Shown here: in pieces, positions 11,190 through 22,059 of the stretch
Position numbering within the stretch: position 1 is the stretch's first letter
Layout: the number at the start of each line of letters is the position of its first letter
Source of the DNA: Trileptium ribeirensis
Taxonomy: Eukaryota > Nematoda > Enoplea > Enoplida > Thoracostomopsidae
Length of the DNA: 64,000 nt
Assembly: GCA_030248225.1 (NCBI GenBank)
Contig: JASANE010017703.1
Span: 1-64,000, forward strand
Direction: 5' to 3'
Notes under the pieces: model-generated
Told to the model about the DNA's origin: nothing
The model's database searches: none
What the model saw: the letters and a program-made list of their open reading frames with translations, nothing else
Program-made: the position numbers and the translations under genes

Positions 11190-12090
11190 GAGCTTAAGGA
11201 GCGTAGAAAGATTTAGCAATATAAGCAAAATTAAGAAAATTTTAACACAAAATTAGGGCCTTATGAGAAAAAATAGGGGAACCCGGCAAAAATTTTTGGT
11301 TAATCCTGGGCTAACCCACGTCGTACCCCCGAGAACATCATCCACAACCTTATCCGACAGACCTTGAGCTGCTATGAAATTTACAGTATATCATAGAGGC
11401 AAGCATACACAGAAATTATATATATGCAGTTCTGACAAATCAAAAATACGAATAAGATATAATGTATATGTTTCAACTGCGTGTATCCTGGTAAACGCAG
11501 GAATCAGAAACATCTGAGGCGCCGAAACTGTCATCTTGGATTGAATATTTGAAGTTGAATAGGAATATAGATAACATAAGTGTCTCTGTTAACACCGAAA
11601 TTTAGTTAGGAAATCACATGTAATTTTTTCCAAGCTTAAGAGTTCTAGGCTTTTTTCGATCAAAGATTTCCACGACAAATCTATTTAGACTGAATCAAAT
11701 GTTGATAATTAACTCACGTTTGGTATTGAAAGCTTAAAATGTTGCGCTACGGCTCGATGTGTCTACATCAATATAGATCGCCATACGAGGTAGGGGATTA
11801 CCCTAAGGGTCGAGCCTCTAAACCATACTATAGTAACCGTCCTGAGGCTCAGCACTCCCTATTCCGCGCGAACCGACGACGCACGAAAAATTTTAATTAG
11901 GAGCAAAATTAAATGAAAATTTCAAAGAAGTTTCAGAAAAATGATCGAAATTACGAAAATCATATGAAAAAATTGAAACTACACTGGAGATATTTCTAGT
12001 TACCACCCCTGTCCTATCCCTACCTCCGCACTCATCCTGTCGATGCCAGCGCACTCCCTGACCCCTAAGCCGACGCACGTTGTGCACCTA
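11190..12090 (-). repeat. Degraded minus-strand copies of the T-rich/GC-rich repeat
   Basis: Two A-rich stretches (about 11215-11300 and 11890-11985) are flanked by GC-rich sequence and look like reversed, decayed copies of the dispersed family. No coding sequence is supported. Confidence 0.35.
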
Positions 12091-12129
12091 TGTTATATAA
12101 AACTAATAAGTATCCAAGTCCAGTGGCTA

Positions 12130-12320
12130 TTCATGCAAGTATAATGGCTACGTGGGGCGGGGTGCATGGGTTTCGCTGCGAAAAAGAGGAAGTGGATAGG
12201 CGTGGCGGTAATCGAAAAATTTCCCTTGGGCCTCAATTGTTCCCCATAACTTTCCACATTTCCCCAATTTTGCCTTTTTATGATTTTGCTAAAATTGCTG
12301 AAGTAGTCTGTGCCCGGGTA
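12130..12320 (+). repeat. Short copy of the T-rich/GC-rich repeat
   Basis: CATTTCCCCAATTTTGCC and GATTTTGCTAAAATTGCTG resemble the T-rich half of the dispersed family. It lies in the intron of the bHLH gene. Confidence 0.4.
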
Positions 12321-12446
12321 AATAGAGGTGTGAAACATTAGAGAGCAGGAATTTCAAATTAGCAAAATGTAACATAACAATATGTTTTATATCGTAAAAC
12401 AAAAATAACACATAAAGATCACGATACGCAAGATTCATTGTTTTAC

Positions 12447-12769
12447 CTTTCGCATACTGTCTCGTGAATATGTAATATCGGTCGTTCGGTTTCAAAACGT
12501 TCAGTCGGCAAACTACTATCATGATTAACACCGGTCCTTAGCACCGCTGAGCTGAGCGTTCCATTGGTTTCGAGCATACGAGGAGATGGAACAACAAGAC
12601 GCCGTGCGAACAATAGTTGTTGTCGGAGCGGATTGTGCCTAGAGTTTGCTGAAGGAAATCGATGAAATGCACTGGGAATATCGTTGCCGGTTCGGTTCGC
12701 CGAGAGCGGTGGATGACGGTGATCAAGATGATGATATCGATAAAATTGTGGCTTCATTTCAGGCTCCAT
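12447..12769 (-). CDS. cwo: clockwork-orange-like bHLH factor, N-terminal exon
   Basis: From an ATG at 12769 (protein start MEPEMKPQFYRYHHLDHRHP) the frame runs 107 codons plus two bases to a GTAAAA donor after CGAAAG, that is phase 2. This is the phase needed by the exon at 10670-10865. The sequence is rich in His, Arg, Ser and Pro, with no folded domain I recognise, as expected for the N-terminal region before a bHLH. The frame stays open upstream to about 12835, where an AAAATAG could be an acceptor, so the exon may be internal and begin there. Start choice is therefore uncertain. The gene reads right to left across at least 10 kb. Confidence 0.6.
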
Positions 12770-12849
12770 ACATGATGTGTTTCCACTGTCATACACACCG
12801 TTACCAAAAGGTTTGAATCGGCATTGTAAAAGATTCTATTTTAAAATTT

Positions 12850-14325
12850 TAGTCATATTAGAAAGAAACAATAGGCAACAGTAGAGTCAATAGTTAAGAC
12901 GTTACTGTATACCTGCAAGATGACGAAAATTGACGCATCTATTCCGGCGTATGGCAAAATCTCGCACTTAGACCGCAACAAAGGGTCATATGTCTGTTGG
13001 AAATGTGCGAAATTGCAACATTTGTGCTAAATAGCAAATTTGTTGGGGGTTCTGAAAGATTTATGAAATATCTATGGTATATAGCCTTCGATTAGATATA
13101 ACTCTAGCTACTTATTAATTTCTAATATACGTTTCTAACAATATATATTATACGGCATTTCTTATTATTCATAAAAAAACTGTAAAAAATGTAATATGTT
13201 ACGTGTAATTTACGTTATATATTTCACACCATTGGATTCTATTTACTATATAAACATATTATATTAGTCTTAGGTAATTTGTAATATAATTTATTATAAA
13301 TGCTGTGCCATAATGAGTTCACATCCACAAAAACTAGCTAGTAACTCGCCAGCGAAAGTGCAACGGAGCGTACGTGGTTTCATCAAGTGATAACTCTGTG
13401 GAATCACTTGTAACAGGCTTTGTGTTTGATGTATACACTACACTAAAAGTTCAATTACCATGAACCCACTGAAGATCCTGAAACCTCGTGGACCCTAAAC
13501 CCATCAAAAACTGACATCGAACGAAGTATTCGTGTTAGTCTCTAAATGACTGAAACATCGTATTAAGCATGCCTAAAACATATATTAACTATTCTCGATG
13601 CCCTGTACGCAATGCGTAACCAAACTACTGAAAGAGAGACTATCTTTTGGCAATAGGGTTGATGAACCCTAAATCCATTGCCCTATATATTGACCATTCT
13701 CTATGTCCTGCAGGCAATAAATAACCAGACAAACGAAGACTCACTATATTTTGAAAATCTGGTTCGTCGATCGTAAAACCCTTGAAACCCCATAGAAGGT
13801 ATAACATTGTCAATTTGGACTCTAAATAGTAAAACCGTTGCATTTAACGTATATACTTAATAACCAAATACATACTAGTTGTAAGGTAAAACAACATGCC
13901 GAAATTTGAAACTCGCTATTTCTGGCAAAGGGCATATTCAGGCCCACAGTGGTCTAGGATGCGTTTAGTTGCAGATATCGATGAGCCTTCGATTTTTCGA
14001 ATCCATGGTACCCGCTTGACTAAATTTGGCAAAGAATCCTTATAAACCATGTTTTTTGCTATTTTGACCCCGAAGATGGGATTGGAGTTGTTCGTATTCA
14101 ACTGAAGGGCACATCTTCATCACTTGTGCTCTCAAATAAAAAAATTATCGAAATCCATTCCTCCGAAGATGAGTTATGCATGACAGAAACAGAAAAACTC
14201 ACGATTTTTCAGCTAGCGCCGTTAGTGGAAACTCCACTCGATTCGCTAGCTCCGTTTCAACTAGATTTCACATCGCTGTCTGCTTGGTAAAGAATGGCCA
14301 AACTCTTCGCAAGGGCTATCATATC
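12850..14325. other. Region upstream of the bHLH gene; degenerate repeats, no gene
   Basis: Around 13440-13850 a weak repeat of roughly 100 bp is visible: CTATTCTCGATGCCCTGTAC and CATTCTCTATGTCCTGCAGG with similar flanks. The rest is AT-rich. No ORF here is convincing. If the ATG at 12769 is the true start, the promoter would be here, but I see no clear element. Confidence 0.4.
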
Positions 14326-14747
14326 TTTCATTTATAAATAATGATGCTGTTTGGAACCTATGTTCACTAGCCGTGTCATGAAGACAGAATACAGTGCGCC
14401 TGACACCATATAAGTTTTGAAAATTTTTAAATAATAGCTAGCAGACTGTTTAGACAGGCGACAGACGCTGCGCTAAACTCCGTCTAAATTCTAACATTTG
14501 TGAAAGGTGTGGTTGACATCCTCTATGCATAACTTTTGATGGTATGGGGGAACCTTTACGTATTAAATCGGTGGGCTGTGCAGCAGGGCCAACCTCAACT
14601 AGTAATAACAGCTTTATACCTTAATTATTTTCGATTTACAGGTTGAAAGTGTTTGAACCTCTGTTTAATACCAGGGTTGTCATTTTTGTGCCAGCCATAC
14701 TATGTGAACGAGAGATTGACGGTGTCAGTAACACCGTTTAATAAAAA

Positions 14748-15850
14748 GGAAAATTATTAATTGTACATCCAAAAACACTTAATAGTGCATCCAAAATAAA
14801 ATATTTTAATGCATCTATACTCTTAATAATACATCCAAAATTGTAAGTGAAACATTCAGACAGATTGGTAGTACATTTAAAAATTGACAAATTTGTCCGT
14901 CATTTGTGGTACACAGCTGTATTTCTAGCGAAATAGTTCTGTATCCCATATCATATATATGTAATTTGAGGTCACAGTCAAGTCATAGCGTTTCTCAACG
15001 TTTGTTACTCTCACGCTGACAAGAGATAATAAATTCATTGTTCGCCAAAATTCTCACTGTTATCCGCCACATTTAATTCAAGTTCATTCGACTTTTCTTC
15101 GACGTTCAACTGTTCTCAATTCTGTTACCTATATTTCGTATTTATCAGTATGCCAAAGCACACAATCGGGTGGGAGCTTTTAAGAGACTTCAGTACGCAT
15201 TCCGCGGCACAGGAATTTATAGCTACCCAGAATGTTCGTTGTCACATGGATAAAAGACTATCCGCCTCCCGAAAAATGACTTTTGTTTGCAAGAATAGTA
15301 AGCTATTTTCCTGCAATTTTAAACTCTGCTTGGAAATTCCGAATGGATCGAAGTTTACTGTGTATCAGGCTGGGACGCACGAGCATGGTAATCCAACGCA
15401 AGGAATGACGCCGGATGCTAAAAGCAAAGGGATGAGTACGTCAGCTTTATGGATTCTTGGCACGTTGTTCACAACCATTATGGGTTCTTTTTATGTAACT
15501 GTCGTGTTGGGCTCAAAAACAAAATATGTAAGCATAGTGTTGGAATTCAAATTTTATTTCACAATTACAAAGTGTGCGAAGCGGCTGAATCTTTGCCTAT
15601 CGGACAGCGAAGGAGTCGTGGTCGCCCAAAGAAACTGGGAAACGCGTACAACATGAACTGACATCACAAAGGTAACTACCTATTTACATACAATCATACA
15701 TGTATACCACGGTATATATTTCTTTTTAACGCAGGCATGAGGCAAGTTTGGATGCACTATTAAGACTACTAAATTTAAATATCGGGCGGTCTGTAAATTT
15801 ATTTTGGATGTACTATTAAGCAATTTTGGATGTAACATTAATTCCTTTCC
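14748..15850 (+). mobile_element. MULE-type DNA transposon, internally deleted, with TIRs
   Basis: The left end (14748-14800: GGAAAATTATTAATTGTACA then TCCAAAAACACTTAATAGTG) is an inverted copy of the right end (about 15797-15850). Both ends carry repeated motifs of the form TACATCCAAAA. The flanks AATAAAAA on the left and AATCAAAAA on the right look like an imperfect target duplication of the 8-9 bp length usual for MULEs. The interior codes for a finger and a SWIM motif of a MULE transposase but has no DDE core, so the copy cannot move on its own. Confidence 0.75.
15150..15656 (+). pseudogene. MULE transposase remnant: N-terminal FLYWCH/WRKY-like finger joined to C-terminal SWIM motif
   Basis: The frame from 15150 begins MPKHTIGWELLRDF. 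Cysteines in TFVCKNSKLFSCNFKLC and a later THEHG make a FLYWCH/WRKY-like zinc-binding module (residues about 45-90), the N-terminal DNA-binding part of many animal MULE transposases. From about 15435 a second frame (to 15661) takes over with LCNCRVGLKNKICKHSVG, a SWIM motif (CxC...CxH), then LPIGQRRSRGRPKKL, the usual C-terminal tail. The catalytic DDE region that normally separates the two is missing and the halves are out of frame, so this is a deletion derivative. It lies centrally between the TIRs at 14748 and 15850. Confidence 0.75.
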
Positions 15851-16290
15851 AATCAAAAAACGGTAGCAAGCACACCCTAACCCGAATACAATTACACAGA
15901 TGATGCCGAAAAAGGTTTCAGCTTCCTCCAGAATATAATTTCACTCTGATTGACACCTTTTGCACAGTGCTGTCTACGATACAGCCGGGAACAAAAGGTG
16001 CACACAGCGGGGACATTATAACATGAACGCTGCATAAATTTTGAAAGCGGATTCCAATTCAACTTTCTTGCCTAAATATGTTAATTTAAATTAAATTTGG
16101 AAAAATCGTGATGTTGAGCAGCTTCGATGATGACGCTATCAATTTCACTTTCTGAACAAATCTACGCAAACTAATATGTTCAAGAATGTATTTCTACAAT
16201 TTTTTCGCGACCGATTCATGCCAATGCGACACTGGATGCTGCGTTGAGACTATAGCGTGAGCAAAATTACTTTTATTTCTATATAACAGG

Positions 16291-16485
16291 ATGCATATTC
16301 CGCTTAAAATCTGGGAAGAAATCATTGTTTGCATATTTCATCTTATGCCATGTAGTGTTGGGAACCGCCTGGAATATTCGGCAGTCCACCGTGAAATTTG
16401 TCGGGCGCTGGTGACGGTTTTGCAACCGGTGCCCAACAGTGTTGAGGAAGTCACCTATTTTTTGCCTGAGACAAATATGCAGTAA
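16291..16485 (+). CDS. Unrecognised short frame, 64 codons
   Basis: Begins MHIPLKIWEEIIVCIFHLMP. The leading IPLKIWEEII is faintly like the start of an F-box, but the rest does not follow that family. It is bounded by MITE sequence on the left and a tandem array on the right, with no splice or promoter evidence. Listed only as a possible fragment. Confidence 0.12.
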   Translation: MHIPLKIWEEIIVCIFHLMPCSVGNRLEYSAVHREICRALVTVLQPVPNSVEEVTYFLPETNMQ

Positions 16486-16514
16486 GACATTTTTTGACCG
16501 TTTCTTTTCGTTGT

Positions 16515-16540
16515 CCTACAAGTAAGTAAGTAAGTAAGAA
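16515..16540. repeat. (GTAA)n microsatellite
   Basis: AAGTAAGTAAGTAAGTAAG directly precedes the 118-bp array, whose units themselves contain CAAGTAAGGG. Confidence 0.8.
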
Positions 16541-16544
16541 CTAC

Positions 16545-17137
16545 TAGAGCACAAGTAAGGGATCTAAGGGGAAAAATGGAATATACGGACACGCATTGAA
16601 ATATCAGGATAGCCTAAATGGTTATAAAAGATTGTAAACTAGAACACCGGGTAAATGCGCGCTTAGAGCACAAGTAAGGGATCTAAGGGAAAAATGGAAT
16701 ATACGGACACGCATTGAAATATCAGGATAGCCTAAATGGTTATAAAAGATTGTAAACTAGAACACCGGGTAAATGCGCGCTTAGAGCACAAGTAAGGGAT
16801 CTAAGGGAAAAATGGAATATACGGACACGCATTGAAATATCAGGATGGCCTAAATGGTTATAAAAGATTGTAAACTAGAACACCGGGAAAATGCGCGCTT
16901 AGAGCACAAGTAAGGGATCTAAGGGAAAAATGGAATATACGGACACGCATTGAAATATCAGGATGGCCTAAATGGTTATAAAAGATTGTAAACTAGAACA
17001 CCGGGAAAATGCGCGCTTAGAGCACAAGTAAGGGATCTAAGGGAAAAATGGAATATACGGACACGCATTGAAATATCAGGATGGCCTAAATGGTTAGAAA
17101 AGATTGTAAACTAGAACGCTGGGTAATGTACGTTTAA
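16545..17137. repeat. Tandem array, five units of 118 bp
   Basis: AGAGCACAAGTAAGGGATCT begins units at 16545, 16665, 16783, 16901 and 17019. The units are almost identical, with GGTAAATGCGCG changing to GGAAAATGCGCG in later units. The last unit decays at AACGCTGGGTAATGTACG. Confidence 0.95.
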
Positions 17138-17479
17138 ATATACCGTCATATATTCGTTAAACATACTCATGACACTATGAAAGTAGCTCCTCTAGTGTGA
17201 CTGTATATATTCGTCAAGGGCTTTGGTTCTAAGTTATCAAATCCGGCTCTAAAGAAATCTGAACAGAACAGCATTGAAAAAATGTATATGTATATACATT
17301 GTTAAATATATCTGAACGCGGCAGCAATAAGTTTAACATAACAAAACATATCGGCGCATATAGTTATATTAATATTTAAATTTGTCCTGAATCTGTATTG
17401 CCTGAGGTTTTAAGCATTGCGAAATCTTTAGTTAAATTTATATATAGTATATATACTTAGAACATACATGGGTGAGGCC

Positions 17480-17900
17480 CAGGGATAGCAGGTGCTTCAG
17501 AAGAAGATAGGATATCTTTCCATGGGAGATCAGCCGATCGGCGGAGCGGTGGGAAAGGAAGGGTCGCCAGGGAGGGTAAACTGTTGTATTTTTTGGGACT
17601 CAAAATTTTTCTTAATTTTTTTAATTAAGCCGAGTTTTGAAAATTTACCCATGTTTTTTGCCAATTTCCCCCATTTTTGTGAATTTCGCTCAATTTTTGT
17701 TTATTTTTCACGGTTTTTGTCCATTTTTGTCAAAATTGTCCTCACGTCTTGGGCGGAGGATGGGGGTTGCGCACCCTCAGGGGATGAGGCTACCTTCCAG
17801 GGTGGAATTGACGCCGCCACGAGGGGTGGTCCGAGAGTCCTGGTGGGGTATAATCCCGCCTCTCCTCAATGGCCATATGTATGACTTAGAATATGGGCAC
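17480..17900 (+). repeat. T-rich/GC-rich dispersed repeat, good copy
   Basis: It starts around the GC-rich GATCAGCCGATCGGCGGAGC. Then comes a run of CCAATTTCCCCCATTTTTGT type motifs (17585-17730). A GC-rich block (CTTGGGCGGAGGATGGGGGT, CCTCAGGGGATGAGGCTACC) follows, ending at CCATATGTATGAC. The overlapping frames at 17492-17965 on both strands are products of this repeat. Confidence 0.65.
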
Positions 17901-17904
17901 ACAC

Positions 17905-18690
17905 GAATTTCTAAAGTTTGATGTGATTTATGTCTAAGAACGGATTTTATGGCTGATATTGCCAATAAAATAGTGGAAAGCGGATGCGACGAAAAGGCAG
18001 TATATGTGTATTAGGTAGTGATTGACAGTCATTGAAAGGTTTAGCCATTTAGATTTAGCAATTATGCATTGTTTACGTTATAAAGGACCTCCATGTGATA
18101 GTTTTGTCCACCCTCAGTGTCTCTGCCACCATCAAATATATGGTGTCTTTGACACCATGGTGTTTCTGATGGTATTGTCAGATAGTATACATAGGCAGTG
18201 TACTGTCGGAAATAGTATGGTGTAGACTACACCATAATTTTTATGTGGTGTAAGCTACACCATGCTGTTATTTACCCGATATTATTTATTTATTACACAC
18301 AATATATAATGGGTTTGTGTATGGTGTCCTTGACACCGTCAATAAAAAACAATAGGTAGATTAAGACAGTATAGCTACGTTAATGGTGTCTCATACACCG
18401 TCTTTTGCATTACACAGTGTAGGCACATACCGTATACCACTGGATTGTGTGGTCCAGATCATAGGGGACAAAACTTCCACATGGGGAGTCTTTTATAATG
18501 TAAACGTCGCATTACACAGCAATAGTCTGATGGAAAAAAATTACACAGATATTGTCCCGAACGTTTACTCTTTCACCACCACCAGCGGTTCTGTTACGAT
18601 CGTGCTATAACTGCCAGAAGCATTCATACCATCCAGCTCATAGTCCCACATGCAGCCTCAGAATTTGAGCCAATTTAGTCCTCGTACTGC
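17905..18690. other. Stretch of short inverted GGTGT/ACACC motifs
   Basis: Several small hairpin-like motifs are visible, for example ATGGTGTAGACTACACCAT near 18218 and TGGTGTAAGCTACACCA near 18245. Similar GTGTC/GACAC motifs occur inside the Harbinger-like MITEs, so this may be a decayed relative. No gene is supported. Confidence 0.35.
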
Positions 18691-18696
18691 TAAGTT

Positions 18697-19415
18697 TACA
18701 TTGCAAATCTGTCTGAGTTAATGGGACAGTTACAGAGTGGGTTAATTTAACTCAGGCTTTTGTGGCAACTTTCGGCATCAGTGAAAACTTTCTGAATTAA
18801 ATTATCTCAGCCTGGGTTAATTGAAAAACATCCTGAGATAAGTTAACTCAGGCTGAGTTAAATTTATGGGTGAGTCTATTTTGGGGGTTTTTTGTTTAAA
18901 TCTAGAAATGATTTGGGGAGAAATTCGTATTCACATTTTTGTCATTGGTATTGACATTCTGTAACTCGAACAGGGGCTCTGCGATGTACTAATGGAATAT
19001 GTGCTCACGCACATTTGTCCATTACGCACATTTGTCTGCGTTCATGAAATGACATTGTTTGTCAGACAGAAATGTTCCCCGTCTGTTTGTGTATGCTAGC
19101 ATACGCGAAAAACCTTAGTGCTAATCGCATTTTCACTTGTACGTGGTCAGCAAAATGGGACGCTAAATTGCAAAAAGTGACCGCGAACAGTGCCTACGCG
19201 ATGCTGCATCCCAAATCGTGTACGCGTGTACACAAGTTAAAATTACAATTTGTTCGCGTTCATCGCTTTTACAATCGTAAACTGACTTGACAAAAGAACA
19301 ATCCAGGTGTACGCATCTAAATGTGGACTCGCGGATAACTCACTGTGAAACGGTTCCATTTAAACTCGTTCAAATTCCCTGAGTTAAAAATTAACTCAGG
19401 CAGATTTGCAGTGTA
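18697..19415. mobile_element. MITE-like element with about 25-bp TIRs
   Basis: The left end TACATTGCAAATCTGTCTGA + GTTAA matches the inverted right end TTAACTCAGG CAGATTTGCA GTGTA with two or three mismatches. Inside each end sit further short inverted GAGTTAA/TTAACTC motifs. The plus frame 19072-19290 within it has no recognisable domain. Class unknown. Confidence 0.6.
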
Positions 19416-19419
19416 CTGA

Positions 19420-20360
19420 CTATATCAGCAAAGTTCACACTAATTTTTGACTATAAAAGTTTGCCGTGTATCTTCTGGTGCCAAACGTAAGGTCAGATAT
19501 ACGGCGGTGATATATACCTGCGCACGCATTTTTAAACGCACCAAGTTCAAAAATTCAGTTCAATTTGATCATCGGTTCCTAAGCTGTAGTTGTTGTAATA
19601 AAAGTCAGCTATTTATAATTTATATGTATATAGTTTTAATTTCTCTAAAGATCTCGCCATGTAATTACTGCTCTAATTCATAATGTAAAATCAAAATTTA
19701 AAATATCTGCCTTGTTTGGCACATTTTTTGGTGTCCTTGATTTAAAGCTTTGTCTATCACAGGCTGTGTAGGATCCTTGGACAACTAATACCATTCGCGT
19801 AAGATTTAGGATTACATGGGCTATGCCAGGGTCTGAGCTAGGCAACCGAAAAACATAATCTATATTTGCTCAATTCACGCTTGTTAATATTTGAGCTAAA
19901 TAAATCGGCGAAAAAGCTTCTCAATTACGTTGTTTAAAGCCTAAAAGTCTAAACCGAGTCATGCCATTCACTCTATGTAAGTAACTATAGCAAATTTTCT
20001 CTTGGTTGTTTATTCATTGATATATCTAAATGTTCGCCAGCATTCAAAGCAGTCGCGTAGAATATCCGATTAATTTAACTAAATACAGCATAAAAACTGC
20101 GAAAATAGGAGCCAATTTTCATATCCGAAACCACCGAGTTGTATTGTAATATGACGTTACAGCGACAACTCGTTTATTGCTTTTAGACTACATCTTGGAC
20201 ATTGCGTGTCAATGCACCTAATAAGTCTCCTCATATTATTTTTATAGCGGTGTGATTGAAATCATAAGAAGATGGAAGGATATTTCAGAAAATTTGGTGG
20301 TTGAAATAATTGTTTGACTAATAAGATTCTTTGAACGTTTAGCTCATGGACAATTGAAGA
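19420..20360. other. No gene seen
   Basis: AT-rich, with one 78-codon frame (19447-19683) of no recognisable family. Confidence 0.4.
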
Positions 20361-20366
20361 TGGAAG

Positions 20367-20560
20367 TTGTCAGTTAGGAATTCGTTGCTGCAAACGAATT
20401 GGACCAAAGGAGCTATCAGAAATGTTTTAGCTGGTGGGGATCGAGACAACAAATCGATCTTACAGTTGGTACTAACAAATGGTTTTTGTAGTTTTATACT
20501 GAAGGAGAAAGAATTACATCAGCTAAAATTGGGGACAAATCGGTATTTCATTTCCTCGCT
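20367..20560 (+). pseudogene. RPA70 N-terminal-domain-like fragment
   Basis: The frame encodes NWTKGAIRNVLAGGDRDNKS and then ILQLVLTNGFCSFILKEKEL. The first part matches the pattern at the very N-terminus of replication protein A 70 kDa subunit (T/S-x-GAI-x-x-I/L-x-x-GD, then K-x-ILQ-V), the OB fold that binds protein partners. The segment that normally follows ILQ-V appears to be missing before LTNGFCSFIL. It could be a retro-copy, a Helitron-borne RPA domain or a single exon (a GTACTA donor is possible after ATCTTACAGTTG). No other RPA part is nearby. Confidence 0.35.
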
Positions 20561-20599
20561 TTGCGTACGGTACATGCCAGCATGTGACCGGTGTATTTA

Positions 20600-21432
20600 A
20601 AAGAGACGTTTTAAAAACTTGCTCGGACCACGCCAAGACTAAATTAATCTTAAAATCGTACACAAAATAATAACTATGCTGCCTCGCTTTTAAAATGTAC
20701 TGACACAAACGTGCTTTAAATTCCACATTCAAAAACAAAAACGGAGAATATTCATTAACAAACATTCGCAAACTCATATAGAAACAACTTCAAACAAAAT
20801 TCTCAGCAATTTTACTGAAGGCACAAGACAGAATCTAGAATTTTCATCACCGTCATCATCTAAAGACCGTGCTAAACAATTGTTTTATATTGGAGCCTAC
20901 ATATTCAGCTAGAACTACTAACTTACTGGTACCACAACTGATGTTTTATTTTACGCGATTGTCAATTTTTTTGTATTCTAATTTAGAGAAAAAGAAGACA
21001 ACCTCGTCAATATTTTAGAGCGTTTTGCTGTCACAAAGCGACACAATAAAATATTATTGTAGAAATCACACATTGACACTGAGTCAATCTATAGTAGTTG
21101 TAATAGTCGTAATAAATAATATTTGAATTATAGCTCTTACTATTAAATAAGTTTAAATAGTTGCTGTTGTAAAAGAGTCAACAACATAAAACGTTTTTTA
21201 CTATGTTCTTTATTTTAGATGTAGAACTTACATAACACCATTATCATTATATGTTTCATGTGTTCTATATTGTATATATTTCATATTCATATTCTTTCAT
21301 TGTATATATTTTTCTATTTTTCATATTTTTTCATTTCTACTTTAGTTTATCTTCCTGATCATCACATCACTCTGACCTGCCACCGTGCCTTTCCATGGTT
21401 TATACATGTATAGTTAATATGTTTTATTATTA

Positions 21433-21467
<35 letters not shown>

Positions 21468-21770
21468 GAAAACCTGTAAACAATAAAATTATAATTATAT
21501 TTTTTACAATAATATAATTAATAGAGAAAAGTGAATAAATTTTAAGAAATTTATAGAATTTACTGCAAAACGAGACAAAAATTTGAACTTGTCCGTTGCA
21601 TGACGACAACAGTTGTGTGAAAGTATAATTCTACGGCGAGTGACTTCCACGAGACCATCGTTCGGTATTATTCATAAAGTCTCTCACAAAAGGTCATTTA
21701 CTTATGCGTTCACCATGTCAGGATACGTAAATCTGTGAATATATATAATAAATATAACATATGTAATGAA
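20600..21770. other. AT-rich sequence with a (TA)n microsatellite, no gene
   Basis: A (TA)n run lies at about 21433-21469. The surrounding 1.1 kb has only short frames in sequence of very low GC. Confidence 0.5.
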
Positions 21771-21775
21771 TATAT

Positions 21776-22050
21776 AATAAATATAATTACATAAATATAT
21801 ATTGATATATTAGATATATCGCAGGTACCCACCGTAACAGTCCATGGGTTTACCTCACCTAAGGGTCTTCAGCTTCCCATGTTACACTTTCACTGTTCCC
21901 TAGAGTAAAAGACACAATAAATATAATTACATAAATATATATTGATATATTAGATATATCGCAGGCGCCCACCGTAACAGTCCATGTATTTTCCTCACCT
22001 AAGGGTCGTCAGCTTCCCATGTTACACTTTCACTGTTCCCTAGAGGAACA
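21776..22050. repeat. Tandem duplication, two units of about 138 bp
   Basis: AATAAATATAATTACATAAA leads units at about 21777 and 21916. Both run through CACCGTAACAGTCCATG to CACTTTCACTGTTCCCTAGA. Confidence 0.88.
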
Positions 22051-22059
22051 GACACACCT

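Larger units (their letters stand above)
14331..16034 (+). mobile_element. PIF/Harbinger-like MITE split by a MULE insertion
   Basis: The left end keeps GCTGTTTGGAACCTATGTTCAC and GTGCGCCTGACACCAT, like the inner ends of the MITE copies at 3.3-4.3 kb. The right end keeps GGGGACATTATAACATGAAC + GCTGCA followed by TAA. The MULE-like element at 14748-15850 sits between the two parts, so the MITE is older than the MULE insertion. The left TIR is mostly lost. Confidence 0.6.

Noticed and set aside
17492..17965. 130-codon frame and overlapping frames
   Set aside because: The frames follow the T-rich half and GC-rich half of the dispersed repeat; phenylalanine/proline-rich composition comes from the TTTTTGCCAA motifs.
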